Shown: positions 8,083 through 14,669 of the stretch, one piece after another
How the letters are laid out: each line of letters begins with the position of its first letter
Numbering within the stretch: the first letter of the stretch is position 1
Assembly (NCBI GenBank): GCA_937934165.1
Contig: CALGZX010000095.1
Coordinates: 1-20,902 of the forward strand
DNA from: an uncultured Collinsella sp.
GTDB taxonomy: Bacteria > Actinomycetota > Coriobacteriia > Coriobacteriales > Coriobacteriaceae
Direction: 5' to 3'
DNA: 20,902 nt
Made by a program: the position numbers and the translations under genes
The notes under the pieces: generated by a model
What the model was told of the DNA's origin: nothing
Databases searched by the model: none
The model's input: only the letters and a program-made list of their open reading frames with translations

Positions 8083-8340
8083 ATGGCACACAAAAAAGGA
8101 CTCGGTTCCTCCCGTAATGGCCGTGACTCCCGCGGTCAGCGCCTTGGCACGAAGCGCTATGCCGGCCAGACGGTAACCACGGGCACGATTCTCGTCCGTC
8201 AGCACGGCACGCACATCCACCCGGGTGAGAACGTTGGCCGTGGTAAGGACGACACGCTGTTCGCGCTGGTCGACGGTACCGTTGAGTTCCACAAGGGTAT
8301 CAAGCACAGGGTCAGCGTACGCCCGCTCGCGAACGCGTAA
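8083..8340 (+). CDS. rpmA: 50S ribosomal protein L27
   Basis: Large-subunit ribosomal protein whose N-terminus reaches the peptidyl transferase centre. The 85-residue product starts MAHKKGLGSSRNGRDSRGQR and continues with RLGTKRYAGQ, then RQHGTHIHPGENVGRGKDDT, all canonical L27. The N-terminus begins directly at the mature AHKKG sequence, so it lacks the cleavable extension seen in Firmicutes, consistent with no Prp protease gene between rplU and rpmA. It is transcribed with rplU from the promoter at 7604-7632 and followed by an intrinsic terminator. Confidence 0.96.
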   Translation: MAHKKGLGSSRNGRDSRGQRLGTKRYAGQTVTTGTILVRQHGTHIHPGENVGRGKDDTLFALVDGTVEFHKGIKHRVSVRPLANA

Positions 8341-8365
8341 TTCACCCTTCATAGAGCACATATGT

Positions 8366-8409
8366 GGGAGGCACTTGAGTTTTAGGATTCAAGGGTCTCC
8401 CTCTTTTTT
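8366..8409 (+). terminator. Intrinsic terminator after rpmA, immediately before obgE
   Basis: Arms 8366-8378 (GGGAGGCACTTGA) and 8389-8401 (TCAAGGGTCTCCC) pair over 13 positions with one G-U and one mismatch, around a 10-base loop. They are followed by a T-rich tract (TCTTTTTT, 8402-8409). The obgE ribosome-binding site (AGGAGG) begins a few bases later, so the downstream genes must be reached by read-through or an unseen promoter. Confidence 0.75.
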
Positions 8410-8425
8410 GTAGGAGGCGATTCTG

Positions 8426-9892
8426 TTGTCACAGTTCACCGATATCAGCCGCATTAACGTGTGCGGCGGCGACGGCGGAGCCGGATGTATGTCGTTTAGG
8501 CGCGAGGCATTTGTCCCCAAGGGCGGCCCCGATGGCGGCGACGGCGGTCGTGGCGGCAATGTCGTCATCCAGGCCGATGCTCAGCTGTCTTCGCTGATCG
8601 ATTACCGCTTTAAGCATCACTTCCGCGCTGAGCGCGGCACGCACGGGCAGGGCGCCCGTCGTAACGGTAAGAGCGGCGAGGACCTGATTCTCAAGGTCCC
8701 TATGGGCACCGTGGTGCGCGAGCTCGACCCCGAGACGCAGACCCCGATGTTCGAGATTGCCGATCTGGTGCACGATGGCGAGCGCGTTGTCGTGGCCCCT
8801 GGTGGCGCCGGTGGTCTCGGCAATACGCACTTTGTGACTTCGGTGCGCCGCGCGCCCGCGTTCGCTCAGCTGGGCGAGCCGGCCGAGGAGCACTGGATCG
8901 AGCTCGAGATGAAGCTTATGGCCGATGCCGCGCTCGTGGGCTTTCCCTCGGTGGGTAAGTCATCGCTCATCGCGCGCATGAGTGCCGCCCGTCCCAAGAT
9001 TGCCGACTATCCGTTTACCACGCTCGTGCCGAACCTCGGCATGGTGCGTGCCGGCGAATATTCTTACGTCGTTGCCGACGTCCCCGGTCTCATCGAGGGC
9101 GCGAGCGAGGGCAAGGGCCTGGGTCACCAGTTCCTGCGCCACATTGAGCGTACGGCCCTGATCATGCATGTCGTCGACATGACGGGCGGTTTTGAGGATC
9201 GCGATCCGGTTGAGGACTATCGCATCATCAACCGTGAGCTCGAGCAGTATGGCGCCGAGCTTTCGGAGCGCCCGCAGATCGTTGTCGCCAACAAGTGCGA
9301 TGCGCCGGGCACGGCCGATAAGATTGCCGACCTCAAGCGCGCAGCGCTCGACGATGGCCATATGTTCTTTGCCGTGTCTGCCGTGACGGGCGCCGGTCTC
9401 AATACGTTGATGCTTGCCGTAGGTGAGCAGGTGGCCAAGCTCCGCGCCGAGTTGGCGGTCTCCGATGAGCCGGTCGACCTGCGCGACGATGAATGGGAGC
9501 GCCGTCGCCTGCAGCGAGAGAAGCGTTTCCGCATTGTCCAGGAAGAGCCCGGTGCCTTCCGCGTGGTCGGTCGTGCCATCGAGCGCATGGTCATTCAGAC
9601 CGACTGGGAAAACGAAGAAGCCGTCATTTACCTGCAGCATAAGTTTGCGCGTATGGGTGTTGACGACGCGCTCGAGAAGGCCGGTTGCCGTGCGGGCGAC
9701 GAGGTCCGCATTTGCCAGCGCGCCTTTGACTTTGAGGGCGCTGAGGACTTCTCGGAGTACGAGGAGCTCGAGGATGCTGGCGAGGACGTTGCCGTTGAGG
9801 CCATTGACGTTACCGATGCTGCGGATGAGGGCGTCGAGGTTGTCGATGCGGTGGATGCCGCGGACGATGCCGAGACCTCGGAGGGCGAGTAA
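8426..9892 (+). CDS. obgE: GTPase Obg (CgtA), ribosome assembly and stress GTPase
   Basis: Essential Obg-family GTPase that acts on 50S assembly. It has three domains in 488 residues: the Gly-rich Obg fold (CGGDGGAGCMSFRREAFVPK, then GGPDGGDGGRGG, residues 1-160), the G domain with G1 GFPSVGKS (172-179), G3 DVPG (218-221), G4 NKCD (289-292) and G5 SAV (318-320), and an OCT domain (~360-435). After it comes a ~50-residue acidic Asp/Glu/Ala/Val tail (438-488). The start is TTG 8426, supported by AGGAGG at the right spacing and by the conserved N-terminus; no ATG is available there. nadD follows after 3 bases, so they are coupled. Confidence 0.96.
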   Translation: MSQFTDISRINVCGGDGGAGCMSFRREAFVPKGGPDGGDGGRGGNVVIQADAQLSSLIDYRFKHHFRAERGTHGQGARRNGKSGEDLILKVPMGTVVRELDPETQTPMFEIADLVHDGERVVVAPGGAGGLGNTHFVTSVRRAPAFAQLGEPAEEHWIELEMKLMADAALVGFPSVGKSSLIARMSAARPKIADYPFTTLVPNLGMVRAGEYSYVVADVPGLIEGASEGKGLGHQFLRHIERTALIMHVVDMTGGFEDRDPVEDYRIINRELEQYGAELSERPQIVVANKCDAPGTADKIADLKRAALDDGHMFFAVSAVTGAGLNTLMLAVGEQVAKLRAELAVSDEPVDLRDDEWERRRLQREKRFRIVQEEPGAFRVVGRAIERMVIQTDWENEEAVIYLQHKFARMGVDDALEKAGCRAGDEVRICQRAFDFEGAEDFSEYEELEDAGEDVAVEAIDVTDAADEGVEVVDAVDAADDAETSEGE

Positions 9893-9895
9893 GCC

Positions 9896-10573
9896 ATGTC
9901 GCTGCGCGGTGGAATCGGTCTGCCCGAGCTTCCTCTAGAGGACGGGCAGGAGTTTAGGCTCGGCATCATGGGTGGCACCTTTGATCCCATCCATTACGGG
10001 CACCTGGTGACCGCCGAGCAGGCGCGCGAGTCGCTCGACTTGGACGCTGTGCTCTTTATGCCGGCGGGCTCTCCTGCCTTTAAGCTTGACAAGCCGGTGA
10101 CGCCTGCCGAGGACCGTTATGCCATGACGGTCCTCGCCACCGCTGCGAACCCGGCCTTTTTGGCGAGCCGGTTCGAGATCGACCGCCCGGGTGTAACCTA
10201 TACGGCCGATACGCTTCATGCCCTTCGCGACTTTTACCCGCCGCAGGTAAAGCTCTACTTTATTACGGGCGCCGACGCGATTATCGATATTGTGACTTGG
10301 CATGATGCCGAACGAATCGCTGAGCTTGCAACCTTTATTGCGGCGACGCGACCGGGCTTTGATATCGATACGGCGCGTGCCCGAATCAAAGAGTCGGGGC
10401 TGCCGTTCGACGTGCGCTATATTCAGATTCCGGCGCTGGCGATCAGCTCGACGAACATTCGTAAGCGAGTTGCCCGCGGCATGAGCGTGCGCTATCTTAC
10501 GAGCGAGTCTGTGCTCGGCTACATTCGCAAACGCAGGCTATATGCCGATTTGGGCCAAGAAGATTTTGAGTGA
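9896..10573 (+). CDS. nadD: Nicotinate-nucleotide adenylyltransferase
   Basis: Transfers AMP from ATP to nicotinate mononucleotide to give deamido-NAD, in NAD biosynthesis. The nucleotidyltransferase motif GGTFDPIHYGH is at residues 26-36 (HxGH type: His33, His36) and the second ATP-binding motif ISSTNIRKR lies near the C-terminus. The 225-residue length is normal, apart from ~20 extra residues before LGIMGGTFD. It starts at ATG 9896, 3 bases after the obgE stop, and is followed by yqeK, the usual gene order. Confidence 0.94.
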   Translation: MSLRGGIGLPELPLEDGQEFRLGIMGGTFDPIHYGHLVTAEQARESLDLDAVLFMPAGSPAFKLDKPVTPAEDRYAMTVLATAANPAFLASRFEIDRPGVTYTADTLHALRDFYPPQVKLYFITGADAIIDIVTWHDAERIAELATFIAATRPGFDIDTARARIKESGLPFDVRYIQIPALAISSTNIRKRVARGMSVRYLTSESVLGYIRKRRLYADLGQEDFE

Positions 10574-10585
10574 TGGGGGTCTACG

Positions 10586-11194
10586 TTGTCGGTAGAGGAT
10601 CAGTTTGAGGGCGATGAGCGCGCGCTGCTCAAGCGCATTCAAGAGCTGCTCGATGTTCGCATGAAGGATAAGCGCAAGCGCTATGTGCATTCGCTGGGTG
10701 TTGCCGAGACCGCACTTCATCTGGCCGAGGTCTACGGCGTTGACCGCTTTGATGCCGCTGCCGCCGGACTGATCCATGACTGGGACAAAGTGCTCTCCGA
10801 CGACGAGCTGGTCACGCGCGCTCTGCATTACGGCATTAAGATTGCCGGCTCTCCTTCCGCCGCGACGCCGCTTTTGCATGGCCCTGTTGCCGCCTATGAA
10901 CTTCCGCAGCTTTTTCCCGAGCTGTCGCCGGCGGTCTTTCAGGCTGTCGACCGTCACACCGTGGGCGCTTGCGACATGACGCCGCTCGATATGGTGGTCT
11001 TTGTGGCTGATGCCATCGAACCCAACCGCCACGGCGATTATGCCCATGCGCTGCGCAAGATGATGGGGGAGTCGACGCTCGATGAGTTGTTCTTCTCCTG
11101 TTTTGCGCAGGGTCTGGTCTATGTGATCCAGTCCGGGCGCTATCTTTATCCCACGGCTATTTCGATTTACAACCATTACGCCCAGCTGCGCTAG
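10586..11194 (+). CDS. yqeK: YqeK-type HD-domain hydrolase, probable symmetrical Ap4A hydrolase
   Basis: HD-superfamily phosphohydrolase. Members of this family are known to cleave diadenosine tetraphosphate symmetrically to two ADP. In 202 residues the metal ligands are visible: His35 in KRYVHSLGVAETA, then His64-Asp65 in AAGLIHDWDK. Next come HGPVAAY and VDRHTVG, which contribute the other ligands, and DMVVFVADAIEPNR. The start is TTG 10586, preceded by GGGGG about 6 bases upstream. It sits between nadD and rsfS, the canonical place of yqeK. Confidence 0.86.
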   Translation: MSVEDQFEGDERALLKRIQELLDVRMKDKRKRYVHSLGVAETALHLAEVYGVDRFDAAAAGLIHDWDKVLSDDELVTRALHYGIKIAGSPSAATPLLHGPVAAYELPQLFPELSPAVFQAVDRHTVGACDMTPLDMVVFVADAIEPNRHGDYAHALRKMMGESTLDELFFSCFAQGLVYVIQSGRYLYPTAISIYNHYAQLR

Positions 11195-11221
11195 CTCGGG
11201 CTGTCTAGAAAGAGGTATTCC

Positions 11222-11677
11222 ATGGCCGACGAGACCATGACCGACGAGCAGATTCTTGAACATGTGGAGCACAAGAGCTTCGCCGCCACGTCCGACCGCA
11301 CTGCCGCCTCGCTGTCCGCGAGCGGTGTCGCCGCCGAGGATGTCGCCCGCGCCGCCGCACAGGCCGCCTACGACAAGAAGGGCGAGGACGTTCAGGTGCT
11401 CGACCTGACCGAGCTTTCCGACGTATGCGACTACTTTGTGCTTGCCACCGGTACCAACAACCGCCAGGTCGATTCTATCGTCGACGAGATCGAGGAGAAG
11501 GTCGCCGAGGCTTGCGGCGAGCACCCGTTCTCCATCGAGGGTCGCGAGCAGAAGACCTGGATGCTCATGGACTACGGTTCGGTTGTCGTCCACGTCTTCA
11601 CTCCCGAAGCCCGCGACTTCTACCGCCTCGAGAAACTCTGGGGAGACGCCCCCCAGCTCCCCCTCAACCTCCTCTAG
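11222..11677 (+). CDS. rsfS: Ribosomal silencing factor RsfS
   Basis: Binds L14 and blocks 30S-50S joining when nutrients are low. The C-terminal ~105 residues hold the family domain: DKKGEDVQVLDL (51-62), SDVCDYFVLATGTNNRQVD, then KTWMLMDYGSVVVHVF and FYRLEKLWGDAP (133-144). The N-terminus is about 40 residues longer than usual (MADETMTDEQILEHV...), polar and likely disordered. ATG 11222 follows AGAAAGAGG. The TAG stop at 11675-11677 lies within CTAG at the edge of the first REP-like repeat. An intrinsic terminator closes the operon at 11722-11762. Confidence 0.93.
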   Translation: MADETMTDEQILEHVEHKSFAATSDRTAASLSASGVAAEDVARAAAQAAYDKKGEDVQVLDLTELSDVCDYFVLATGTNNRQVDSIVDEIEEKVAEACGEHPFSIEGREQKTWMLMDYGSVVVHVFTPEARDFYRLEKLWGDAPQLPLNLL

Positions 11678-11710
11678 AGCTTTGCTTGGGCCAGGGCTTT
11701 TTTAGCTACC
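11674..11710 (+). repeat. Diverged REP-like repeat R1
   Basis: The right half (GGGCTTTTTTAGCTACC) is identical to copy R2 at 11788-11804. The left half is degraded (CTAG instead of GTAG). It begins over the rsfS stop codon. Same orientation as R2. Confidence 0.6.
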
Positions 11711-11721
11711 CTTATCCGTTT

Positions 11722-11762
11722 GCCGGGCAGTTGCACCATTTGCAGCTGCCCGGCTTTCTTTT
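11722..11762 (+). terminator. Strong intrinsic terminator of the rsfS operon
   Basis: Arms 11722-11735 (GCCGGGCAGTTGCA) and 11741-11754 (TGCAGCTGCCCGGC) pair over 14 positions with a single U-G, around the loop CCATT. TTTCTTTT (11755-11762) follows. It lies between repeat copies R1 and R2. Confidence 0.88.
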
Positions 11763-11770
11763 GCCCAAAA

Positions 11771-11804
11771 GTAGCTAATTTGGGACGGGGCTTTTTTAGC
11801 TACC
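11771..11804 (+). repeat. REP-like repeat R2, upstream of the RAYT gene
   Basis: A 34-bp unit starting with GTAGCTAATTTGGGACGGGG and ending TTTTTTAGCTACC. It matches copy R3 at 31 of 34 positions. Its ends (GTAG and CTAC) pair. It is in the same orientation as R1 and R3. Confidence 0.8.
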
Positions 11805-11904
11805 ACCTACCGTTCGCCGATAGAAGCGAGTTGCGGTTCATTGCGTGATATTTAGCTTTCCGACTCGGGTAACGTATTTGTTATCTGTAGAGGAGGAGAT
11901 GCGT

Positions 11905-12654
11905 ATGACTCGGACCGCGCGGGAAATCTCTGTTTACGGCTATTACCATGTCGTCCAAAAGGGCTGTGGTGGTCAGCTGATATTTGAGGATGCCGATGAT
12001 CGGATATATTTGATTCGGTTGCTTGCCTCGAAATGCCGAAAATACGACGTCAATATCATTGCTTGGTGCCTTATGGACAACCATATTCACTTGTTGCTAG
12101 ATGATGAACATGTTCACCTGAGCGATTGCATGCACTCTGTTACGACTGCATATGCGATGTATTTCAACGCGAAAACCGGACGGAAGGGACCAGTTTTTCA
12201 GGATCGATTCAAGAGCGTGCCGATTCTTAACGATGATCAGCTGCTCAACTGTGTGAGATATATTCACGATAATCCTGCGAAAGCCAGGATTGGGACTGCT
12301 TCACTATATCGTTGGAGCAGTTTTAGCGAATATATGGGATACCCGGGTATTTGTATGACTGAATATGTGCTAGGTTTGCTCGGAGATTCTCAGAGATTTT
12401 TTGCTTTCAGTACCTCGGGAGAACCGAATCGATATTGCTTCCGTGACGGCGCTCATGTGAGCGACATAGATGCACTGGAGTTTGCACAGGCTCTCCTTAA
12501 ACCGTATGAGCCTCACCACCTTAAAGCTTTGCCTAAAGCCGTGCGCGACAACTACATCCGTACGCTCAAAAACGAGGGCTTTTCGATAAAGCAGATCGTG
12601 CGCCTCACGGGCATCGGTCACTGCACGATTCAGAAGGTCAAGCTCGATCAGTAG
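11905..12654 (+). CDS. REP-associated tyrosine transposase (RAYT, IS200-like Y1 HUH family)
   Basis: Single-strand DNA transposase-like protein of 249 residues. The HUH motif is at 60-62 (DNHIHLLL), and Tyr119 in NCVRYIHDNPAKA is the likely nucleophile, since RAYTs have Tyr at this RYxHxNP block. GPVFQDRFKS (95-104) and YRWSSFSEY (135-143) are further family features. The last ~50 residues (NEGFSIKQIVRLTGIGHCTI) look like a helix-turn-helix. AGGAGG at 11891-11896 sits only 2 bases before ATG 11899 but 8 before ATG 11905, so 11905 is chosen; the frame is open back to GTG 11845. Codon use (TAT, GAT, ATA, AGG, AGA) is AT-richer than in the neighbours. The stop TAG forms part of a partial repeat. 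Confidence 0.85.
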   Translation: MTRTAREISVYGYYHVVQKGCGGQLIFEDADDRIYLIRLLASKCRKYDVNIIAWCLMDNHIHLLLDDEHVHLSDCMHSVTTAYAMYFNAKTGRKGPVFQDRFKSVPILNDDQLLNCVRYIHDNPAKARIGTASLYRWSSFSEYMGYPGICMTEYVLGLLGDSQRFFAFSTSGEPNRYCFRDGAHVSDIDALEFAQALLKPYEPHHLKALPKAVRDNYIRTLKNEGFSIKQIVRLTGIGHCTIQKVKLDQ

Positions 12655-12683
12655 CTATTTGGGACAGAGTTTTGTTGCGGCGG
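12651..12683 (+). repeat. Truncated repeat copy covering the RAYT stop codon
   Basis: GTAGCTATTTGGGAC (12651-12665) matches the left half of R2 with one base missing. After AGAGTTTT it diverges. The GTAG contains the RAYT TAG stop (12652-12654). Confidence 0.65.
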
Positions 12684-12699
12684 GCAAACCGGACATCCG

Positions 12700-12736
12700 G
12701 GGTAGTCAATTTGGGACGGGGCTATTTTAGCTACCC
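12700..12736 (+). repeat. REP-like repeat R3, left arm of a perfect inverted pair
   Basis: A 37-bp unit starting GGGTAGTCAATTTGGGACGG and ending CTATTTTAGCTACCC. It is the exact reverse complement of R4 at 12788-12824; the two are separated by 51 bp. The hexamers at its own ends (GGGTAG/CTACCC) also pair. A small palindrome, CCGGACATCCGG, abuts it at 12689-12700. Confidence 0.9.
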
Positions 12737-12787
12737 TTTGGCTGACGGTGAATGAATTAGGCCGAATGAATCTCAACCGATATATAG

Positions 12788-12824
12788 GGGTAGCTAAAAT
12801 AGCCCCGTCCCAAATTGACTACCC
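12788..12824 (-). repeat. REP-like repeat R4, right arm of a perfect inverted pair
   Basis: Exact inverted copy of R3 (37 of 37 bases). On the plus strand it begins GGGTAGCTAAAATAGCCCCG and ends AAATTGACTACCC. R3, the 51-bp spacer and R4 resemble the REPIN arrangement of two REPs facing each other. It lies between the convergent RAYT and dinB genes. Confidence 0.9.
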
Positions 12825-12869
12825 ATGCCGTGTCGGACGGAAGGCAGCAACCCCCCCGTCCAAAAAAGA

Positions 12870-14123
12870 CTAGTTATTGAAGCGGGATTGGCGGCCGAAG
12901 GAAAGGGCGGTGTCGCCGAATTTGTCTCGGACGGCGTCGATGGCGACGGAGAGGTCGCGTCGGTCGCTGGATTGGGCCCCGCGGTCATCGACTTCGCAGA
13001 ACAGGTCGGTCTGGATGCCGCCTTGGTGATCGAAGTCGCTCATGCCGATGCCTGCTAAGCGAACATGCATGCCTTCCTGCCAGATGTTGTCGAGCAGTTC
13101 GAGTGCAACCGCCACGAAGATGTTCTCATCGTCGGTCGGATGAGGCAGCCGGCGCTGTGCCGTACGCCCGCTTCCATACGAATACTTGAGCTTGAGCGTC
13201 ACCGTGGCGCCCGTCAGCCCCTGACGGCGCAGGCGGCGTCCCACTGACTCTCCCAACAGCGCAATCGCCGCCTCAATATCCCCACGCTCAGTTAAATCTT
13301 TAGCAAAGGTGCGTTCATTGCTGACCGACTTGACCTCGCGCTCTTCATCGAGACTCGTGACTTCGGAGATTTCGAGTCCCAGCGCACGCTGGCGCATGCG
13401 TTCGCCGTTGACGCCAAAAATAGAGGCCAGTGTGGACTCAGGCGCGCGCGAAAGCTCGCCGAGGGTGTAGATGCGCATGCGGCGCAGTCGCTCCTCGGCC
13501 GAGCGTCCGATGCCGCTCATGGCAGATACCGGCAGCGCGGCCAAAAAGCGCTGCTCGGTTCCGGGGCGCACAATCGTCAATCCAAACGGCTTGTCACGCT
13601 CGCTTGCGATCTTTGCGACCGTCTTGTTGCAGCCCACGCCAATGGAACAGGTCACTCCCAGTCCTGCCACGCGGTCGCTTATACGTCGCGCAACCAGCAG
13701 CGGGTCTTCGGGCGCAAAGCGACCCGGTGTGATATCGATAAAGGCTTCGTCGATGGATACGCGCTCCACGCGCGGGGTCTCGTCGGCGAGAATCGCCATG
13801 ACCTGCGCGCTCACCTCGCGGTAGCGGTCGAAGTGCCCGTGTCTCCAAATGGCCTGAGGACACAGACGCCGTGCCTCGGCCGAGGGCATGGCGGAGTGCA
13901 CGCCAAAGCGACGCGCCTCATACGAACACGTGGACACGACGCCACGCGAATCGGCGTCTCCGCCCACGATGAGCGGTTTTCCGCGCCATTCGGGATGGTC
14001 GAGCATCTCCACGCTCGCAAAAAACGCATCGAGGTCCATCAGGCCCACCGCTGGACCCGTCCAGGGAGGCGGCGTGACGCCCATGGCATCCTCATAACCG
14101 TATGTATGTTCGCGTCTTTCCAT
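12870..14123 (-). CDS. dinB: DNA polymerase IV (Y-family, DinB)
   Basis: Translesion polymerase of 417 residues. Catalytic motifs are intact: LMDLDAFFASVE (residues 28-39, first Asp ligand), the palm segment YEARRFGV (about 69-76) with the Arg used for nucleotide binding, and SIDEAFID (120s, Asp-Glu pair). A helix-hairpin-helix-like ALPVSAMSGIG follows, then a little-finger domain. The C-terminal end (FGRQSRFNN) lacks an obvious QxxLF clamp motif. ATG 14123 has a -10-like TATACT only 6 bases upstream and no ribosome site, so translation may really begin at ATG 14084 (MGVTPPPW), which has GAGG at good spacing. The gene is the only minus-strand gene and converges on the RAYT locus. Confidence 0.92.
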   Translation of the reverse strand: MERREHTYGYEDAMGVTPPPWTGPAVGLMDLDAFFASVEMLDHPEWRGKPLIVGGDADSRGVVSTCSYEARRFGVHSAMPSAEARRLCPQAIWRHGHFDRYREVSAQVMAILADETPRVERVSIDEAFIDITPGRFAPEDPLLVARRISDRVAGLGVTCSIGVGCNKTVAKIASERDKPFGLTIVRPGTEQRFLAALPVSAMSGIGRSAEERLRRMRIYTLGELSRAPESTLASIFGVNGERMRQRALGLEISEVTSLDEEREVKSVSNERTFAKDLTERGDIEAAIALLGESVGRRLRRQGLTGATVTLKLKYSYGSGRTAQRRLPHPTDDENIFVAVALELLDNIWQEGMHVRLAGIGMSDFDHQGGIQTDLFCEVDDRGAQSSDRRDLSVAIDAVRDKFGDTALSFGRQSRFNN

Positions 14124-14135
14124 GTCATGAGTATA
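14099..14135 (-). promoter_or_regulatory. Possible dinB promoter -10 and LexA-box-like operator
   Basis: On the minus strand TATACT (14135-14130) resembles a -10 box; no good -35 is seen. About 17 bases downstream, CGAACATACATACG (14112-14099) fits 12 of 14 positions of the actinobacterial SOS box CGAACRNRYGTTYG. If translation starts at 14084 this lies in the leader, where LexA would block transcription. Inference only. Confidence 0.4.
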
Positions 14136-14239
14136 CCGCGCAGCTCATGTGGGGTGCGTGTATGTGCTTGCAAATCCCGAATTCTTGTCTAAGATATGGA
14201 TTTGCCCTCGACTACACCGAAGAAGTTGGTCTCACGGAC

Positions 14240-14305
14240 TTCACCTGCCCGCGTCGATGGCGTATTATGTTCAACTGTTTGTTTGTAGTTGCAGCCTAAA
14301 GCTGC
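14240..14305 (+). promoter_or_regulatory. Candidate rpsP promoter and leader hairpin
   Basis: TTCACC (14240-14245) and TATTAT (14263-14268) are 17 bases apart, a moderate sigma-70-type match. A weaker alternative is TTGCAA (14168-14173) with TAAGAT (14190-14195). The leader contains the small perfect hairpin GCAGC-CTAAA-GCTGC (14291-14305) just before the ribosome site GGAGG. The rest of 14124-14324 shows no gene. Confidence 0.4.
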
Positions 14306-14324
14306 TTGGTTGGAGGAGTTTCCT

Positions 14325-14666
14325 TTGGCAGTCAAGATTCGCCTTGCTCGTCACGGCGCTAAGAAGCGTCCGTACTACCGTGTCGTCGTCGCCGATTCCC
14401 GCGCCCCGCGTGACGGTCGTATCATCGAGGAGGTTGGCCGCTACAACCCGATGACCGCCCCCAAGACCATCAACCTCGACCTCGAGAAGATCGCCGACTG
14501 GCAGTCCAAGGGCGCTCAGCTCACCGACGCCGTCGCCGCTCTGGTCAAGGCCGCCAACGAGGGCGAGAAGACCGAGACCGTCGTCAAGAAGTCCAAGAAG
14601 CAGCTCGCCAAAGAGGCCGAGGCCGCTAAGGCTGCCGCTGAGGCCGCTGAGGGCGCCGAGGAGTAA
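14325..14666 (+). CDS. rpsP: 30S ribosomal protein S16
   Basis: Small-subunit assembly protein. With the TTG start at 14325 the product begins MAVKIRLARHGAKKRPYYRV, the standard S16 N-terminus, and GGAGG lies ~8 bases upstream; the frame continues back to ATG 14289 but those residues do not fit the family. The core ends near WQSKGAQLTDAVAALVKAA. A ~30-residue Lys/Ala/Glu tail follows, making 113 residues against ~80-90 usual. It heads the rpsP-khpA-rimM-trmD-lepB operon and khpA follows after 3 bases. Confidence 0.95.
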   Translation: MAVKIRLARHGAKKRPYYRVVVADSRAPRDGRIIEEVGRYNPMTAPKTINLDLEKIADWQSKGAQLTDAVAALVKAANEGEKTETVVKKSKKQLAKEAEAAKAAAEAAEGAEE

Positions 14667-14669
14667 ATC

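Larger units (their letters stand above)
11674..12824. mobile_element. RAYT/REP-like locus: HUH transposase with clustered GTAG repeats
   Basis: The segment between the rsfS stop and the dinB 3' end holds one transposase gene of the REP-associated tyrosine transposase type and five full or partial copies of a ~35-bp repeat (R1 11674, R2 11771, a partial copy at 12651, R3 12702, R4 12789). Most repeat units carry GTAG at the 5' end of one or both strands. Lower GC and different codons in the transposase gene suggest acquisition by transfer. No target-site duplication can be defined from one genome. Confidence 0.6.

Noticed and set aside
12826..12852. GACGGAAGGCAGCA resembles the apical GGAAG...AGCAG part of SRP (4.5S) RNA
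   Set aside because: The bases next to GGAA do not pair and the flanks do not form the long SRP hairpin; the conserved 5' CAGG side is missing.
12835..12867. Hairpin GGACGG/CCGTCC followed by six A as a dinB or RAYT terminator
   Set aside because: On the plus strand it is followed by A, not T; on the minus strand the T run precedes the stem. It does not fit an intrinsic terminator.
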